From Alteromonas marina (GTDB lineage Bacteria; Pseudomonadota; Gammaproteobacteria; Enterobacterales; Alteromonadaceae), in the NCBI RefSeq assembly GCF_000808575.1, contig NZ_JWLW01000012.1, forward strand, positions 186,001 through 250,000: a stretch of 64,000 nt of DNA. The letters are read 5' to 3'. The notes below the pieces were generated by a model. That model saw only the letters and a program-made list of their open reading frames with translations. It was not told the DNA's origin and ran no database searches. The translations under genes were made by a program, and so were the position numbers. Below, in pieces: positions 55,385 through 64,000 of this stretch; position 1 is the first letter of the stretch, and every line of letters starts with the position of its first letter.

Positions 55385-56233
55385 ATGAAGCAGCTTTCTC
55401 TAGATACTTTACGCACCTTTGTTAGCGTTATTGAGCTTGGTGGCTATGCAAAGGCAGGCGACTTTTTAGGTCGTTCTCAGCCAGCTATTAGTTTGCAAAT
55501 CAAAAAGCTTGAATCGCAACTAGACCGAAAGCTGTTCACCAAAGTAGGTCAACGCCATGTACCTAGCGCCGATGGAAACTGGTTATACCCAAAAGCGAAA
55601 GAGCTACTAGAACTTAACGACAACATTTTTAGAAGCCTTACTCCTGCGCCACTAAGCGGTAGATTACGCTTGGGCATTCCCAACGAATTTGCCTCTACCC
55701 TGCTGCCGGGCTTAATTGGTGAATTCTCAAAGCGTTACCCAGACGTATCGTTAGAAGTAACGTCTGCGCTAAGTCGCGATCTGCTTCACCCGTCTCAACG
55801 AGATCACTTCGATTTAATACTGGCATTGGTAAACCCAGGGGAGCAAACCGAAGGTGAAGTTGTTTTAGAAGACGATGTGGTATGGGTAGGCGACACCGCT
55901 CACCCATTAGTGGGAAACAACATTCCACTAGTGCTAGCGCCAGATGGCTGTATGTACAGAAGCCGGGTAATTGAACAACTAAAACAGCAAACCTTCGCTT
56001 GGAAAATTAGCTACACCAACGCCGATTTGGGTGGTTTGGTTGCTGCCATTCAGCAAGGGCTTGGTGTAACAGCACTAGCAAAATCGAGCCTACCGGCCAA
56101 TTTAGCCGTGCTAAATCACCCGCACCTGCCCAAGCTAGGCAAGGTCAACATTTGCCTATTTAACCAAGACACCCAACACCCCGTTATCAGCAAAACCCTC
56201 GCAGAATTCTTTAAAGTGAGGCTAACCCAGTAA
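55385..56233 (+). CDS. LysR-family transcriptional regulator, 282 aa
   Basis: The N-terminal winged helix is clear: LDTLRTFVSVIELGGYAKAGDFLGRSQPAISLQIKKLESQL, then KLFTKVGQRHVPSADG. The rest is a type 2 periplasmic-binding effector domain from about residue 90 (GRLRLGIPNEFASTLLPGLIGEF). Its targets are unknown; it is divergent from the GlcNAc kinase gene, but LysR control of that pathway is not established here. Confidence 0.9.
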   Translation: MKQLSLDTLRTFVSVIELGGYAKAGDFLGRSQPAISLQIKKLESQLDRKLFTKVGQRHVPSADGNWLYPKAKELLELNDNIFRSLTPAPLSGRLRLGIPNEFASTLLPGLIGEFSKRYPDVSLEVTSALSRDLLHPSQRDHFDLILALVNPGEQTEGEVVLEDDVVWVGDTAHPLVGNNIPLVLAPDGCMYRSRVIEQLKQQTFAWKISYTNADLGGLVAAIQQGLGVTALAKSSLPANLAVLNHPHLPKLGKVNICLFNQDTQHPVISKTLAEFFKVRLTQ

Positions 56234-56236
56234 AAA

Positions 56237-56265
56237 AGGGGTCAGAGTACTTTTTCTGCCCCTCC
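56237..56265 (+). terminator. Hairpin containing a REP-like GGGGTCAGAGTAC box
   Basis: AGGGGTCAG pairs (with one bulge) with CTGCCCCT across AGTACTTTTT. The same 13-base box GGGGTCAGAGTAC occurs at 61411-61509, so it is both a terminator candidate and a member of a repeat family. Confidence 0.45.
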
Positions 56266-56283
56266 CCCGTATGCTAGTTAGTG

Positions 56284-57216
56284 TTAGCCGTCGCTTGTGA
56301 TGGTGTCGATAAGCTCGCCGAGTACAGTTTCGGCTTTGCTGGTTTCAACCTGGCAGGTACCCGCATTCATGTGACCGCCGCCACCATACTTCAAACACAG
56401 CTCCCCCACATTGGTGTTAGAGCTACGATTTGTAATGGACTTACCAATCGCAAACACCACGTTCTGCTTTTTAAGCCCCCACATTTTATGAATAGAAATA
56501 TTGCAGTCTGGATACATGGCATAAATAACGAAGCGGTTCGTGGCGTAAATGGTCTCCTCTTCGGTTAAATCGAGTACCACGAGGTTATCGTGTACGGTAG
56601 AACACTTGGCAATTTGCGCCTTCGCCATTTCATTGTGCTCGTGGTACAAACTCACGCGCTCAGCCACGTCTTCCATTTGCAGTATTTCGTCAATGCTGTG
56701 GTCTTTGCACGCATCTATGAGCTTCATCATTAGCTGATAGTTAGAGATCTTGAAATCTCTGAAACGACCAAGCCCAGTTCGCGCATCCATGATGAAATTC
56801 ATTAGCACCCAGTCGGTAGGCTCCAAAATTTCTTCTTTTGAAAATTGCGCAGAGTCGCCTTTATCTACCGCTTCCATCATATCTACTGAGATATTGGGAA
56901 ATTTATCTGCACCACCGTAATAGTCGTAAACAACGCGCGCCGCCGACGGCGCTTTCGGATCAATAATGTGATTCTCAATGTCACCTGAATTACGGACTGT
57001 TTCACTTAAGTGATGGTCGAAGGCAATATGGCAACCCGCAACGTAAGGCAAGTTGGTCGTGATATCATTCTCGGTAATATCAATTTTACCGTCTTGCATG
57101 TCTTTCGGATGAACAAACAGAATATCGTCAATTAAGTCTAAATCTTTCAATAAAACTGCACATACCAGTCCATCGAAATCACTTCGCGTAACCAATCTAA
57201 ATTTTCTTTCAGGCAT
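56284..57216 (-). CDS. DHH-family phosphoesterase (exopolyphosphatase-like), 310 aa
   Basis: The metal-binding motif RSDFDGLVCAVLL is at the N-terminus, and IAFDHHLSE carries the DHH signature. The C-terminal GGGGHMNAGTC block is DHHA1-like. Family members hydrolyse phosphodiesters or short polyphosphates; the name exopolyphosphatase is often transferred without proof, and no polyphosphate kinase is adjacent. It is soluble and monocistronic. Confidence 0.85.
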   Translation of the reverse strand: MPERKFRLVTRSDFDGLVCAVLLKDLDLIDDILFVHPKDMQDGKIDITENDITTNLPYVAGCHIAFDHHLSETVRNSGDIENHIIDPKAPSAARVVYDYYGGADKFPNISVDMMEAVDKGDSAQFSKEEILEPTDWVLMNFIMDARTGLGRFRDFKISNYQLMMKLIDACKDHSIDEILQMEDVAERVSLYHEHNEMAKAQIAKCSTVHDNLVVLDLTEEETIYATNRFVIYAMYPDCNISIHKMWGLKKQNVVFAIGKSITNRSSNTNVGELCLKYGGGGHMNAGTCQVETSKAETVLGELIDTITSDG

Positions 57217-57300
57217 AGTTTATCCATCATTCACTTAGGTAATTATTTTAAGTGTAACAGCTAATAAAAATTTTGAGAGACAGGTTTATTAACTTCTTAT

Positions 57301-58590
57301 TTAGCTTTTTAAATTCAGCAATTTACCCAGCGGCTTGGCCAAACTTTCTGGCGGTTCGGTAAAGTAAGCGGGACCTGTTTCAGTCATGTACAAACAGTCT
57401 TCTAAGCGAACACCAAATTCACCCGGAATATAGATACCTGGCTCATTGGAAAAGCACATGCCTTTTTTAAGTGGCGTATTTTCACCACGCACAAAGTTAA
57501 CGCTCTCGTGTCCTTCCATGCCGATACCGTGACCTGTTCTGTGACTTAGCCCAGGCAATGCATAGTCTTTGCTGTACCCTTTGCTGGCGTAGAATTGGCG
57601 CACTGCATCATCCACTTTGCCTGCTGGCTCACCAATTTTAGCTGCGGCAAATGCTACGTTCTGCCCTTCCCTTACTGTGTGCCATACGTCCTGAACTTTC
57701 TGAGGCGCCTTGCCAAATACCAAAGTACGACTTATGTCGCTTTGGTAACCGTGCACGCTGCAACCGCTGTCTAGCAAGATCACCGAGCCTTCTTTGATAG
57801 TTTGTGCTGCATTTGTGCCATGAGGATAAGCACTTGCATCGTTAAACAGTGCCAAACACCATGTACCGCTGCCACCCAAGCGCTGCTGTGCAGTGTTCAT
57901 CAAGCTTTTAACGTCCTGCTGACTCATACCAAGCTTTAGATTATCGAAAACAAACTCGTAGGCTTCTAAGGTCACTTCATTCGCTTTGTGCATAAGAGCC
58001 AACTCACTGGGCGTTTTGTACATGCGACAGCCAAGGGTAATTGGCTCTGCGGGAACAATATTAATGTTTGGCAGCGCTCGGCTGACTCCGGTAACTACAA
58101 AGTAGCGTACGCTGCTTTCAAACCCGATATTGCCGCTTGTTATACCGCGCGATTTTAAAATATTGGCTACGACATCAAACGGGCTTTCATGCTCTTGCCA
58201 CACTCTTACATCATCGCCTATAGCTAATGACTCAAGCACACTTGGCTTTTCGAAAAATGGCGTAACCACCGCCATATCACCTTTTTGAGGGATAACCAGC
58301 GCGGTCAAGCGCTCACTACGCCACCATTTAATCCCTGAAAAATAATCCATAGCAGCGCCAGGCTCGACCAAAATTGCCGCAATATTTTGGGCTTTCATAA
58401 GCGACTGCGCTTTTTCGATACGCGCTTTGCGTTCTTCTGTGGTAATCGGCTTTGCATCTGCGGTGATATTACTTAGCCCGCTTAAACTGTTAATGTCTGT
58501 TGCATTAGTTTGATTAATTGCAGCCATAGCAGCCACAGGCGCAAGCGCAAAGCTAGCGCCCGCTAATTTCAAGAAATGTCGCTTATCCAT
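57301..58590 (-). CDS. Exported M24-family aminopeptidase P-like metallopeptidase, 429 aa
   Basis: A Tat-like signal with KR in place of RR (MDKRHFLKLAGASFALAPVAAMA) is followed by a creatinase-like N-terminal domain and a pita-bread catalytic domain. Metal ligands are seen in LLDSGCSVHGYQSDISRT (two Asp), the His in GHRTGHGIGM-like RTGHGIGMEGHE, and two Glu in FSNEPGIYIPGEFGVRLEDC. It is probably a Xaa-Pro dipeptidase/aminopeptidase acting outside the cytoplasm. AGGAAGG precedes the ATG. Confidence 0.88.
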   Translation of the reverse strand: MDKRHFLKLAGASFALAPVAAMAAINQTNATDINSLSGLSNITADAKPITTEERKARIEKAQSLMKAQNIAAILVEPGAAMDYFSGIKWWRSERLTALVIPQKGDMAVVTPFFEKPSVLESLAIGDDVRVWQEHESPFDVVANILKSRGITSGNIGFESSVRYFVVTGVSRALPNINIVPAEPITLGCRMYKTPSELALMHKANEVTLEAYEFVFDNLKLGMSQQDVKSLMNTAQQRLGGSGTWCLALFNDASAYPHGTNAAQTIKEGSVILLDSGCSVHGYQSDISRTLVFGKAPQKVQDVWHTVREGQNVAFAAAKIGEPAGKVDDAVRQFYASKGYSKDYALPGLSHRTGHGIGMEGHESVNFVRGENTPLKKGMCFSNEPGIYIPGEFGVRLEDCLYMTETGPAYFTEPPESLAKPLGKLLNLKS

Positions 58591-58700
58591 GTTCCCTTCC
58601 TGTCGTTTTAATTAAGGTTGTTTAGCACTTTTTTGTTCTATGAAAATAACATTCAATTGATTTTGTACTAAAAACTTCAGTGTTTAATATTGTCATTACT

Positions 58701-59576
58701 TTATGCCCACATAACAAAGATGGCGGCAAGCCCAATAAGAAGTAAGCCAGCAATTTCGCGTTTTGTGACTGCATTTTTTAGCCAGTAATGTGAGAGTATC
58801 AAGGTAAGTAACACCTCTAACTGCCCAAGCGTTTTTACTAGCGCCACATGTTGCAATGCCATAGCGGTGAACCAACAAATTGAGCCCAAACAGCTTACCG
58901 TGCTAATCGCTAGCACCTGCTTTTTAGCGTTGGTTAGCTGTCTGAACACGAAGGGTTTAGTTAGCGCAATATAACCACTTAAACTTATCGTTTGTACACA
59001 TAGCACCCATAACAACACCCAAGCAGCAGCCACTGTATGCTGAACATTTAGCATATGGCTAGCCTCGCGCACCAACAGTGATGTCAGCGCAAAACAGGTA
59101 CCGCAAGCAAGACCTATTACCATGGTTTTCACACTAATGCCATGGAGCCGATTGCCGCTGCTTAACACAAATACTGCTATTGCGCCTATTACTATGCCCG
59201 CCCACCCAAGGGGCGTTAAATAACTTCCGAAAAAGAGCATGCCTACAACGCCGGCCACCAAGGCCTCACTCTTCGCTAGACCTGCGCCAATGGCAAAATT
59301 CTTCTGCTTGAACAAAATCACCATTAAAGAAGTGGCCGCTATTTGAAGTAGCGAAGCACACAGTATCACTGTAATAAAAGAGCCTGAGAACTCAGGCACT
59401 TGACTGGCGCTACTGCTGTAGAGAATGATTAAATAGACGAGGGCTATTGGCGGAGCCAAGATAAAGCGAGAGAGCGTCACCCCAGAGGTGTTAACTGCAC
59501 CGCTCAGCTTGCTCTGCAGTGCATTGCGCACGGTTTGCATAACAACCGCGCCCAACGTAAATAAAATCCAACTCAT
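58701..59576 (-). CDS. EamA/DMT-family permease, 291 aa
   Basis: About ten membrane helices with an internal repeat, as in the drug/metabolite transporter family: LFTLGAVVMQTVRNALQSKL at the start and VKTLGQLEVLLTLILSHYWLKNAVTKREIAGLLLIGLAAIFVMW at the end. Substrate and direction of transport are unknown. It is on the same strand as the M24 and M28 peptidases, with spacing that allows cotranscription with the upstream M28 gene. Confidence 0.82.
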   Translation of the reverse strand: MSWILFTLGAVVMQTVRNALQSKLSGAVNTSGVTLSRFILAPPIALVYLIILYSSSASQVPEFSGSFITVILCASLLQIAATSLMVILFKQKNFAIGAGLAKSEALVAGVVGMLFFGSYLTPLGWAGIVIGAIAVFVLSSGNRLHGISVKTMVIGLACGTCFALTSLLVREASHMLNVQHTVAAAWVLLWVLCVQTISLSGYIALTKPFVFRQLTNAKKQVLAISTVSCLGSICWFTAMALQHVALVKTLGQLEVLLTLILSHYWLKNAVTKREIAGLLLIGLAAIFVMWA

Positions 59577-59623
59577 TAGCGTCGCTTTACCTTGTTATAT
59601 CGCTACCTACAGTTAAGCGTGAA

Positions 59624-61324
59624 TTACTTTGCCTCTTTCGCTTCCATTGCCAGTGTGCGCTTGTCTTTAAAATCAGAGTCGCGTTTCCAGTATGGCCATA
59701 CATTGCCTTGGGCGTAATAGTTCAGCATAGAGCCGATAAGTGAGAGGTCTTGTTGCACACCACCTAATGTCCAGCTTGGAAGGTAGTCATCATCTGCTTT
59801 ATGGTAGCGCTTGGCGATAAAGCTAGGGTCGGTATCGCCTAAGCTCATGAACAAAATTGAAGGCACGCCCTGCTTAGCAAGCGCGAAGTGATCTGAGCGA
59901 AAGAACAACCCGTTTTGAGGTCGCGGATCCATTTTGACCGTTCGCCCTTGTAACGCGGCAGCTGTTGCTAAATCATCTTCAATAGATAAATAGCCTTCTC
60001 CGTACTGCAAGATGTAATCGACGTCATCGTTTACATTCATGCCGTCGATATTTAAAAAAGCCACCATGTTCGATGTTGGTACCGGCGGGTTATTTGCAAA
60101 ATAATCGGCACCGAGTAGCCCTGTTTCCTCGGCGGTAAACGCGCTAAACATTAGTGTACGCGCAAAGCCCTCTTCGCGTTTTGAAAGCGCATCTGCCAAT
60201 GTAAGCACACCTGCTACGCCAGACGCGTTGTCTACCGCACCATTGTAAATAGTGGTTTGGCCGTTCTTTTCAACTTTGCCTAGGTGGTCCCAGTGAGCGT
60301 GAAGCATTACCCATTCTTCTGGCTTATCTGTTCCTTCTAAAATACCCGCAACATTTTGCGACTCGGCACGCTCAATAGTATTGGTAAAGCCCAATGATGC
60401 TTTTGTGTTTAGCGCGATGGGCATAAATCCTGGCTTTGAAGCTTTGTCTTTAAGCTCGCCATAGTCCATACCCACTTTTTCAAATAGCTGTCTTGCGGCA
60501 TTTAAATGAAGCCAACCCATTACACCGACTTGTGAAGCATTGTTGTTGTCGTCGACTAAACTGAATTTGGTATTGGAGTTAGAGTTTTCGACTACGCCCC
60601 ACCCGTAACCCGCTGGCATGGTTTCATGAATAATGAAAACCGCTTCTGCCCCCTGCCTGGCTGCTTCTTCGTACTTATATGTCCAGCGACCGTAATAAGT
60701 CATTGCATTGCCCTGAAAAAGCTCTGGATCTTTAGAAGCGAAACCCGGATCGTTTACCAGCATGACAACGGTTTTTCCTTTTACATCGAGGCCGGCGTAA
60801 TCATTCCAATTGTACTCTGGGGCATTAATGCCATAACCCACAAAAACTACGTCACTATTTGTAAGTGAGTAGTCATTAACAATGCGCTGAGTTCGGGCGG
60901 TAAAGTCGCTGCCTGCGCTAAAATCAAGCCCGCCTATTTTTAACGATGAAATGTTCTTCGGCGTTATTTTGGCTAACGGCACAGCTTGGGTATAGCTATC
61001 GCCAAAGGCTGGCTTCAGCCCTAGCTTTTTGTATTGGGTTACCAAGTAATCGACTGTTTTCTCTTCACCTTTCGACAAAGGCCCTCGCCCTTCAAACTCA
61101 TCGCTTGCCAGTGTTTTAACGTGCTGACGATAAACATCCAAATCGATAGAGGCATTACTCAGCGTCATCTTTTTGCTTTTTGTTGTCGCCGACGATTCAA
61201 CCGAGGCTAAAGTGGAAGCAGGTACTTCGGCATTCGCCGAACCAGTCATTAAAGTAGAAGTAAGTACGGAAGCGGCGCAGACAAAGGAAAAGGCGCGATA
61301 AGGTTTGCAAAGATAAGTAAACAT
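59624..61324 (-). CDS. Exported M28-family metallopeptidase, 566 aa
   Basis: A signal peptide (AFSFVCAASVLTSTLMTGSANA) is followed by a PA insertion domain and a zinc peptidase core. Zinc ligands are visible in LHAHWDHLG, GAVDNASGVAGVL, TAEETGLLGADYF, LNIDGMNV and FRSDHFALAKQGVPSI. It is probably an aminopeptidase acting in the periplasm or outside. The start is set at the ATG at 61324; a TTG at 61339 would add five residues. A cluster of REP-like repeats lies upstream. Confidence 0.88.
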   Translation of the reverse strand: MFTYLCKPYRAFSFVCAASVLTSTLMTGSANAEVPASTLASVESSATTKSKKMTLSNASIDLDVYRQHVKTLASDEFEGRGPLSKGEEKTVDYLVTQYKKLGLKPAFGDSYTQAVPLAKITPKNISSLKIGGLDFSAGSDFTARTQRIVNDYSLTNSDVVFVGYGINAPEYNWNDYAGLDVKGKTVVMLVNDPGFASKDPELFQGNAMTYYGRWTYKYEEAARQGAEAVFIIHETMPAGYGWGVVENSNSNTKFSLVDDNNNASQVGVMGWLHLNAARQLFEKVGMDYGELKDKASKPGFMPIALNTKASLGFTNTIERAESQNVAGILEGTDKPEEWVMLHAHWDHLGKVEKNGQTTIYNGAVDNASGVAGVLTLADALSKREEGFARTLMFSAFTAEETGLLGADYFANNPPVPTSNMVAFLNIDGMNVNDDVDYILQYGEGYLSIEDDLATAAALQGRTVKMDPRPQNGLFFRSDHFALAKQGVPSILFMSLGDTDPSFIAKRYHKADDDYLPSWTLGGVQQDLSLIGSMLNYYAQGNVWPYWKRDSDFKDKRTLAMEAKEAK

Positions 61325-61410
61325 AAGCCATTGGTACAAATAAAAAAGGATACCGAAGAGTATCCTGTACCGCTGACTATCTCAATGCCGAAACGACTAA
61401 ACCACAAGAA

Positions 61411-61473
61411 TGGGGTCAGAGTACATTTATTCGGTTTTGTAATAGGGAAAGCCAATAATGTACTCTGACCCCA
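61411..61473. repeat. REP-like palindrome with 17-bp inverted repeat
   Basis: TGGGGTCAGAGTACATT (61411-61427) is exactly repeated in inverse at 61457-61473, with a 29-base spacer. A further inverted copy of the 14-base box lies at 61496-61509 and another direct 13-base copy at 56238-56250. This box is a common interspersed element in Shewanella/Alteromonas genomes (from memory). Confidence 0.75.
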
Positions 61474-61495
61474 CTATTCGCGGGTGGCGAAAAAA

Positions 61496-61509
61496 GTACT
61501 CTGACCCCA
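61496..61509 (-). repeat. Single GGGGTCAGAGTAC box next to the ubiI stop
   Basis: GTACTCTGACCCCA at 61496-61509 is a lone half of the REP-like palindrome. It lies 11 bases past the ubiI stop, followed leftward on the minus strand by TTTTTTCG, so it may help end the transcript. Confidence 0.6.
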
Positions 61510-61519
61510 TTTTTTGGAT

Positions 61520-62692
61520 TTATAGGCCCATGGCATGGCTGACGAAGGCGTTTTTAATGGTGCTGAGTTTGTCTGTGGCTGAAAGACCGATTCCTCTGAG
61601 CAACTTTTTGAGGGGGTCGTCGCCGTCGAATAAGAATTTAAAGCCGTCCATTGCGGCAATCATTTTCGTGGCTTCTGTTTTACGGCTTCGTTCGTAGCTG
61701 CGTAAGTGCTTGTACAAACCAATGTCTTTGCCCGACGCCTTTAAGTTGTTTAGGGTTTCCGCCAGTGCGAGCGCATCTTGCATTCCCAAGTTAGCGCCCT
61801 GCCCTGCAAGCGGGTGAATGGTATGCGCTGCGTCGCCTACCAGCACCACACCGTCTTTCGCCCACTGGCGTGCATAACGCATGGTCAACGGGAAAGCCGC
61901 GCGTTTGGTTTCAAGCGAAATAGTGCCAAGAACGCTATTACTAGCCGCAGTTAACGCATTGCAGAACGCAGCGTCATCCAATGCCATTAATGAGTTTGCT
62001 TGCTCTGGCGTTTGCGACCATACAATGGAACATACATTTGGCTCAGACATAGGCAGTAGCGCGAGCGGTCCTGTTGGTGTGAACGCTTGTCTCGCCACAT
62101 TATTATGCGGCTCTACCGTTTTGATATTAGCGACAATCGCCGTATGCTCGTAGTCTTTAAATGTAATTGGCAAGCCAGCCTGCTTTCTGACAAACGAATT
62201 TGCGCCATCGGCGCCTACTAACAACCTGCAGCTTAGCACGTCATCATTATCAAGCATCAGCATGGTTTGGTTTGGGCCAGCTAATACTCTATCAATACCC
62301 GCGGTGATCAACTCCACATTAGGCTGCGCTTCCACAGATTTAGACAGTGCATTGACTAAAGCCTGATTCTCTACAATCACGCCAAGCGCATCACTGCCCA
62401 TTTCATCGCATGAAAAGTGAATGTCGCCAAAACTATCTTTGTCCCATACATGCATGTCGGTGTAAGGGTTGGCGCGGTCTTGCTGCAAATGCGACCACAC
62501 ATCAAACTGTTGCAGCGCTTTAATATTAGCCTGGTTTATGGCACTCACTCTTGCCGTAGGCTTCTCGTCCAGAGTCTGATAACACGCCGCTTTATCGACT
62601 ATTGCTATGCTCAATTCACTGTGTTTAAGCGCCGCTGCAAGGGTTAACCCTACAATTCCGCCGCCCACTATCGCTATATCAACATGCTGCAT
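61520..62692 (-). CDS. ubiI: FAD-dependent ubiquinone hydroxylase, UbiI-like, 390 aa
   Basis: VDIAIVGGGIVGLTLAAAL is the FAD-binding GxGxxG, LLVGADGANSFVRKQAG is the DG motif, and VVLVGDAAHTIHPLAGQGANLGMQDALAL is the UbiH/COQ6 signature. The enzyme introduces a hydroxyl group on the benzoquinone ring precursor during ubiquinone synthesis. It overlaps the end of ubiH by 14 bases on the same strand, as in the ubiH-visC/ubiI arrangement of other gammaproteobacteria. UbiF and UbiI are close, so the assignment rests on position. Confidence 0.87.
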   Translation of the reverse strand: MQHVDIAIVGGGIVGLTLAAALKHSELSIAIVDKAACYQTLDEKPTARVSAINQANIKALQQFDVWSHLQQDRANPYTDMHVWDKDSFGDIHFSCDEMGSDALGVIVENQALVNALSKSVEAQPNVELITAGIDRVLAGPNQTMLMLDNDDVLSCRLLVGADGANSFVRKQAGLPITFKDYEHTAIVANIKTVEPHNNVARQAFTPTGPLALLPMSEPNVCSIVWSQTPEQANSLMALDDAAFCNALTAASNSVLGTISLETKRAAFPLTMRYARQWAKDGVVLVGDAAHTIHPLAGQGANLGMQDALALAETLNNLKASGKDIGLYKHLRSYERSRKTEATKMIAAMDGFKFLFDGDDPLKKLLRGIGLSATDKLSTIKNAFVSHAMGL

Positions 62693-64000
62693 TGTTATCT
62701 CTTTTTCTTAGTGGTGTTTCGCCATAGCCCGTCGTGTGTTTAACAAACGCTTTTTTCGCCTGGGGCATCATGCTTAATGCCAATAACGACACATTGCGCC
62801 CAATTACCGTTGGAAAATACTGGTTTGAAAAGGTGCGAACTAGCGTATCTGTCAGGGCTATCGTGTTATCCCTGTCATTCTTACGCGAATTGGCGTAATG
62901 CTGAGTAATACTAAAAGCACCTGCATCGAAATTAGCGGATGCGATTGTATCGCTTTGCTCATTGTTTGTGTCATCCTGAGCATAATTTGACGATGACGTT
63001 AACCCTTCATTTGGCAAAGCATTTTCCGAATTCCCCACTTCTGATTGCTCTGCGTATTTTTCCGCTGACGCTTGCAGCACAGACACTAAAGTACTTAAGT
63101 CGCGTAAGCCTAGATTGAATCCTTGCCCTGCAATAGGATGTAGCGCCTGTGCCGCATTGCCTACCACCACGGTGCGATGACTAGCAACTTGCTGCGCCTT
63201 CGTAAGCGCTAAGGGGTAACTTGCTAAATCACTAACTCTAAGTACTTTGCCTTGTCGATAGCCAAACGCTTCCTGTAAGGCTTGGATGAATGCACTTTGG
63301 CTTAACGCCATTAAGGTCTTTGAGGCGTCGGTATCTACTGTCCATACAACAGAAAAGCCGTTTCCACTAGCCTTGATATCATCGATTTCACTATCAAAAG
63401 GAAGGAATGCCAGTGGCCCGTTCTCAGTGAAACGCTCGTAAGCTCTGTTTTCATGGGGGAGCTGAGTGTGCACGTTAAAAACAATGGCCGTTTGATGATA
63501 ATCATCGACTGTTTTTAAAATGCCAACCTGGTCAGCTAATCCTGAACGACCGCCATCGGCTAGTACCAGCAACTTTGTGGTAAGCGATTGCCCACTATCT
63601 AGCTGCACCTCTACAAAATTAGACTGCTGCTTTACGTTCGTTACCTTGGCAGGTGCGATATATTGGTAGCTTGAGGTTGCACCTGCCGCCAATCGCGTTA
63701 GTGCGCTTAAGCTCACCACCTGGCCAAACGCGTCAATGTGGTAGTCACTGCTTTGAAGGTTTAATAGCCCCAAGTGCCCCTTGTCGCTAACCTCAATATG
63801 CTTAATTTGAGGAGGTAACTCACCGTTGTGCTGCTTAGCTACATCATCAAGGTTTAGCCCCATGTGAGACAGTTCTTCAACGGTACGCCTTGCCAAGGCA
63901 ATAACACGGGTGTCGGTAAAAGGGTTAAAGTCGACAAAGCTTTTGCTGGTTTGCTCTGGGTCAGCCGCATCAATTAGGGTGACAGATAAGCCAGAGCTGT
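62679..64000 (-). CDS. ubiH: 2-octaprenyl-6-methoxyphenol hydroxylase (UbiH), 5' part off the right edge
   Basis: The frame is open from the right edge; codons upstream of 63896 read SSGLSVTLIDAADPEQTSKS and DTRVIALARRT, the usual second beta-strand and following motif, so the gene start is beyond base 64000. VVVGNAAQALHPIAGQGFNLGLRDLSTL and the tail NDRDNTIALTDTLVRTFSNQY identify UbiH. Between them is a roughly 45-residue Ser/Asn/Glu-rich insertion absent from E. coli UbiH. The 3' end overlaps ubiI. Confidence 0.9.
   Translation of the reverse strand, partial: SSGLSVTLIDAADPEQTSKSFVDFNPFTDTRVIALARRTVEELSHMGLNLDDVAKQHNGELPPQIKHIEVSDKGHLGLLNLQSSDYHIDAFGQVVSLSALTRLAAGATSSYQYIAPAKVTNVKQQSNFVEVQLDSGQSLTTKLLVLADGGRSGLADQVGILKTVDDYHQTAIVFNVHTQLPHENRAYERFTENGPLAFLPFDSEIDDIKASGNGFSVVWTVDTDASKTLMALSQSAFIQALQEAFGYRQGKVLRVSDLASYPLALTKAQQVASHRTVVVGNAAQALHPIAGQGFNLGLRDLSTLVSVLQASAEKYAEQSEVGNSENALPNEGLTSSSNYAQDDTNNEQSDTIASANFDAGAFSITQHYANSRKNDRDNTIALTDTLVRTFSNQYFPTVIGRNVSLLALSMMPQAKKAFVKHTTGYGETPLRKRDNNAAC

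Noticed and set aside
55168..55416. 82-codon open frame on the minus strand between nagK and the LysR gene
   Set aside because: It overlaps the start of the LysR gene, has no ribosome-binding site, and its basic, Ile- and Cys-rich composition looks random.

Overview
The window looks like chromosome of a marine gammaproteobacterium of the Alteromonas group. This is inferred from gene content, with no database search: a TonB-dependent receptor, a class GN sortase with its single target, a BadF-type N-acetylglucosamine kinase next to NagA, DUF3010, YaeQ, an E. coli-like Nei, a split gcvT-gcvH-gcvP operon, ubiH-ubiI, and mid-40s % GC by eye. Genes sit on both strands in short operons. I saw no rRNA, tRNA, CRISPR array or intact insertion sequence.

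Layout. 1-4.5 kb: the N-terminal part of a TonB receptor (runs off the left edge) and a large exported Asp-box/sortilin-type beta-propeller protein. 4.6-9.8 kb: two short-chain dehydrogenases, a PfpI/DJ-1 protein, a YihY/BrkB membrane protein and a YcaD-like MFS carrier. 9.8-12.7 kb: VIT-vWA sortase target plus class GN sortase. 12.7-18.5 kb: a GH28 glycosidase with a perfect 24-bp palindromic operator candidate, adenosine deaminase, a peroxiredoxin-like exported protein, YaeQ and small hypotheticals. 18.7-25.7 kb: a repeat-rich lipoprotein, a retropepsin-like protein, an iodotyrosine-deiodinase-like nitroreductase, a SetA-type sugar exporter, Nei and a medium-chain oxidoreductase. 25.8-28.4 kb: a RecQ-type helicase and an SRPBCC protein.

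28.6-32.9 kb is the most interesting block. An alpha-N-methyltransferase of the borosin RiPP type, a 67-residue separate precursor peptide and a 1068-residue TPR-containing hybrid histidine kinase lie head to tail with gaps of 12 and 18 bases, so a split borosin pathway appears to be cotranscribed with a sensor kinase.

33-39.8 kb: lipoprotein, DUF3010, PQQ-type sugar dehydrogenase, an 18-codon ORF behind a perfect Shine-Dalgarno sequence, and an accessory patch at 37.1-38.5 kb. That patch has a 44-residue double-glycine-leader peptide, a two-helix immunity-like gene and two copies of a roughly 320-bp duplication, each carrying a tiny membrane peptide gene. An esterase with TPRs follows.

39.8-64 kb is mostly ordinary metabolism: a PAS-GGDEF-EAL protein, a serine beta-lactamase-like hydrolase, a two-subunit molybdenum hydroxylase, gcvTHP, NagA and NagK, a LysR regulator, a DHH phosphoesterase, an M24 peptidase, a DMT permease, an M28 peptidase, UbiI and UbiH (the latter runs off the right edge). 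A REP-like family built on GGGGTCAGAGTAC occurs at 56.2 and 61.4-61.5 kb.
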